21,848 nt of DNA from Hypsibius dujardini (lineage: Eukaryota > Tardigrada > Eutardigrada > Parachela > Hypsibiidae), in assembly GCA_001579985.1 (NCBI GenBank), contig LRSR01003841.1, positions 1 to 21,848 of the forward strand, read 5' to 3'. The stretch's first letter is position 1. Every line of letters begins with the position of its first letter. This document shows, one piece after another, positions 19,164-21,848 of this stretch. The notes under the pieces were generated by a model. The model made no database searches. It was given only the letters and a program-made list of their open reading frames with translations, and was not told where the DNA came from. The position numbers were made by a program, and so were the translations under genes.

Positions 19164-19366
19164 AGCGACAGAATTTAATCTAACGGAGGGTCCCGGAAAT
19201 GGGCAAAAGGGGCGGGGCAGGGAGAGTACTTGAACAATCAATCAATCAACTCAGTTCCGATTGCTCCGGAGCTCCGTTGGTTGATTGGTTGATTGTTCAA
19301 GTATTCCCCCTGGCCCGCCCCTTTTGCCCATTTCCGGAATCCTCCATTGGATGAAATTCTGTCGCT
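19164..19366. mobile_element. MITE C, TA-flanked, 203 bp
   Basis: AGCGACAGAATTT at the left end is mirrored by AAATTCTGTCGCT at the right. Arms 19164-19250 and 19276-19366 match at roughly 85% by eye, sharing GGAAATGGGCAAAAGGGGCG. TA at 19162-19163 and 19367-19368 flanks the ends, as for Tc1/mariner-derived MITEs. The inner arms are CAAT/ATTG repeats. Confidence 0.8.
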
Positions 19367-19458
19367 TACTGTAGTACGGTCTCTGCAGTTGCAAAGTTGC
19401 AGACAACAATGTGGCAAAAAATGGTAAGAATTGATAGAATTGATAGAGTGGTACTGTA

Positions 19459-19591
19459 GTGCCACGATTGTAACGGTCGGTTCTTACACTTGGGCAACGC
19501 ACTCGGCCTGTGTGTGATGGCTAAGCGCCAACTCATGACAGAGGCGCGTGTGACGGAGGCGGGGCTTAACCGACCGTCATAATCGTGGCAC
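19459..19591. mobile_element. MITE D, TA-flanked, 133 bp
   Basis: Terminal inverted repeats of 24 bp (19459-19482 and 19568-19591) begin GTGCCACGATT and end ACGGTCGGTT, with two mismatches. TA dinucleotides at 19457-19458 and 19592-19593 flank the element. It is non-coding and is likely a Tc1/mariner-type miniature element. Confidence 0.8.
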
Positions 19592-19593
19592 TA

Positions 19594-20233
19594 AAGTAAT
19601 TTCAATGCAGAACCTACCGTGATCTCTCGATCTCAAAGGACACTTTTTTGCCTTACCAGTTAATTTGATCCCACCCCGGATCTTATCTGTTCATCACCGT
19701 TTGCTATTGTTTACGTGCAATCAATTAATCAACTGATTGAATGTGTGCGTCAAGAAATTCCGCTTAATCAATCAATCAATCGCTGCTACGTTGGGCTTAA
19801 ATTTCGACCAATCACGACACAGGGAATCCGATTGAACAGTCAACCGATGCCTGGAAGAGGTGGGGCTTAACTGCCTTGAGATCTGGAGATTACGGTACTG
19901 CATGCACCGTGCATTTACGACCGCGTTGTCATCGACGATGGAGGAAACCCCAGCAAGGCGAAAACCGTCCTTGAGGCTTTCTAAATATCGACACGTTCGG
20001 AGAGACTTTTTTTTGGATAGTCCTCAACTCTACATGTGTCTTATGTCTGTCTGTCTGTCATGTCTGTATGTTGTGTCTTCGTCGGCCCGCTGTCCACTTT
20101 ATGAGCGAGAGCACATGTGCACTTCACGCGCGCGCACACTGTCTATGCGCACTGCACAATATTAAACTGCACACTGCGCAATTCATATGATCATACGCAA
20201 ACAGGTTTCTTTTTCACATTTCTTGTCTCCGAG
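19594..20233. other. Region before the last gene; no exon resolved
   Basis: Upstream exons and the promoter of the terminal plus-strand gene should lie here or further left, but I could not place them. 19893-19982 has a plausible-looking frame (VVIDDGGNPSKAKTVLEAF then stop) without good splice sites. A short CTGT run lies at 20041-20071. Confidence 0.4.
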
Positions 20234-21848
20234 GATCTTCCAACAGGTCCCTGGAAATTCGCGACCGACCATTATCCCGTTCTCGAATTGGATCAGGAAA
20301 CGTCTCACGTCGCTGATCACGACCAGGCAGGTGCTTTTTTCCCTGGAAGAAATAGCCGCCTCAGCCACTCATCGATTTGACGTGGTGGATAAAAGCAATA
20401 AATAAATTATCGCTCATTTCCAGGCACATTGATAGAAAGGCGATAGGTTGATTGATTGATCAATTCGCCTTGCTCATTTCCAGGCACATTGATAGAAAGG
20501 CGATTGGTTGATTGATTGATCAATTTGCCTTGCTCATTTCCAGGCACATTGATAGAAAGGCGATAGGTTGATTGATTGATCAATTTTCCCTGCTCATTTC
20601 CAGGCAGTGATTATGACCAGGCCGAACAAAGTCCAGACAACGCTTCGCCGTCCCGCTCCCCCTTCCCCCATCGCTCTGGACACCTAAATTTGTATTCCCA
20701 ACATCAGGCGGCACATCTTCGGGATTTCTTGTTGCCAGTGAAGATGGCAACCCCGGAGAATGCGTTTCGCGAGAAGATCAAAGGTAAGCGGGTTATAGCA
20801 CAGTATACATACAGTAGAATTGGGAGTTTTGGCAACAGCCAATCAATAGACGACGTCGAGAGGAATTGGTTTAGAAAAATTTCGGTGATGAAAGTCAAAA
20901 CTGGGGGAGATATGGCAGTTCCAAGTCGGGGCACAATCAATCAATCAGCCATTATAATCCCGTGCGCAGTGCACGGGGTGCAACACAAAGTGCGCAACGT
21001 ACTCAGGAACGTAAGCGTAGACGCAGATCAGTCCGTTCTTGTTGATTCTCATTTTTGGAATGACTCTGTAAACAAGATTGAAATAGTTACTTGATAGCTA
21101 ATTTGGAATTGCGGCAACGATGTATGAAGTGGAGATTGATCGAATAATCCATAAATCAAAGTACAGTAATTTCTCATTCAATGGTTCAGTTGATTGTTGT
21201 ATTGGCGCACATTTTATTAACTGAAATTTTACTACATAATTGATTGATCCGGCCCATTGCTTGATTGATTGAGGGACTATTTTGATTTGCACAGGCACAA
21301 TTACCACCTCGATTCATTTGCAGCTTACTGCCTCTTTGTTACTTTTTTGTCTTGTCATTTTTTTTCCAGATGTTTTAATGCAGAAAGACGAACTGGAGAC
21401 GCAGCTGCAGGCGGCGGCGGATGCCGCGAAAAATAAAGACGACTTAACGAAATTAATTAACACGATTGTAAGTGTTCGTTTTAACTTTAACCACAGCTAG
21501 ACGCTGAAGATCCAGCTGCTCTGGGTTTTCCCTTATTCATTACCGTTTTTTCGGAAAAAGAAAAAGCTGCAGAAATTACTGGCTGACATGGTAAATGACA
21601 TGGAACACAAGTGAGTCAAGTCTCGGGCATCGCTTGATCGGACTGTTTTTGGATTGCTTTCCTATTTTCACTGTCAGTGTGTTTGCTATAACTATGAGTT
21701 TCACAGAAGCGATCATCGAAGCTTCGAATAACAATATTTCTCTTTTTTTTATCATTTGCTTACAGATCGGTTGCTTTAGACGGTTCCATCAACAAGGCCG
21801 CGCCGAAGAAGCCGACGCCTCCTGCCCTCACGACTGCAGCGCCCCCTG
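20234..21848 (+). CDS. Unknown charged coiled-coil-like protein, partial, at least 5 exons
   Basis: Exons read as 20234-20330, 20604-20783, 21370-21467, 21561-21610 and 21766 to the window edge; both ends are incomplete. The phases 1, 1, 0 and 2 agree at every GT-AG junction, which is the main support. The first exons are acidic and hydrophilic (VADHDQAGSDYDQAEQ). The middle carries a likely helix or coiled coil (LMQKDELETQLQ, then LTKLINTI and KLQKLLADMVNDMEHK). The last visible exon starts a Lys/Pro/Ala-rich tail (NKAAPKKPTPPAL). An alternative acceptor at 21497 gives a 29-codon ending and a stop at 21584-21586. I recognise no family. The 5' end, and whether the start of the first listed exon is right, are uncertain. 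The acceptor of exon 2 is tandemly copied upstream. Confidence 0.5.
20412..20606. repeat. 60-bp tandem repeat carrying copies of a 3' splice site
   Basis: Three full 60-base copies and a partial fourth each contain CTCATTTCCAGGCA followed by a GATT-rich part. The fourth copy supplies the acceptor (AG at 20602-20603) of the exon at 20604. The preceding three lie at 20422, 20482 and 20542 (AG positions) and are sequence-identical over the splice site. Confidence 0.92.
20784..21369 (+). other. Large intron of the terminal gene
   Basis: This is the longest intron I resolved (586 bases). It is AT-rich, with several ATTG/CAAT runs (20937-20947, 21240-21272). The acceptor is preceded by a strong T-rich tract ending TTTTTTTTCCAG. 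Confidence 0.55.

Noticed and set aside
20032-20115. Signal-peptide-like frame MCLMSVCLSCLYVVSSSA
   Set aside because: It comes largely from a short CTGT run, and no donor in the right phase connects it to the exon at 20234.

Overview
The window reads as animal nuclear DNA, not prokaryotic. Genes are split by GT-AG introns, mostly 68-460 bases long. Two of the proteins, a forkhead factor and an APC/C subunit, are animal or eukaryote families. Tetranucleotide repeats of the CTGT and ATTG types fill introns and gaps. The compact layout, small introns, an EB-like cysteine module and secreted low-complexity proteins fit a small-genome protostome, probably an ecdysozoan. A tardigrade is my best guess, but nothing here proves the phylum.

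Layout. A single-exon forkhead gene of FoxL1 type (973-2022, +) has a TATA box and GC box upstream. After a 1.7 kb gap with two CTGT repeat blocks comes the APC/C subunit CDC23/APC8 (3751-7534, -). I could resolve it into 12 phase-consistent exons (642 aa). About 240 bases upstream of its start codon lies a 980-bp foldback transposon (7786-8765) with a perfect 9-bp target duplication, followed by a 63-bp tandem repeat. A two-exon secreted Tyr/Pro/Thr-rich protein with a C-terminal cadherin-like stretch follows (9953-11007, -). Then come a 7-exon PM20D2-type dipeptidase (12627-14616, +) and, convergent with it, a three-exon secreted Cys-rich and mucin-like protein (15171-17821, -).

The right part (18338-19593) is a cluster of four inverted-repeat elements, two of them flanked by TA like Tc1/mariner-derived MITEs. 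The last 1.6 kb holds exons of an unrecognised charged, coiled-coil-like protein (+) that runs off the window. A 60-bp tandem repeat there has copied its 3' splice site three extra times.

The genes do not form a pathway: a transcription factor, a cell-cycle ubiquitin-ligase subunit, a metabolite dipeptidase and two secreted proteins sit side by side. The main shared theme is repeat biology. Short tandem repeats occur inside coding sequence of three genes, inside introns, and in the mobile elements. All exon models come from reading splice sites and frame by eye; none has transcript support here.
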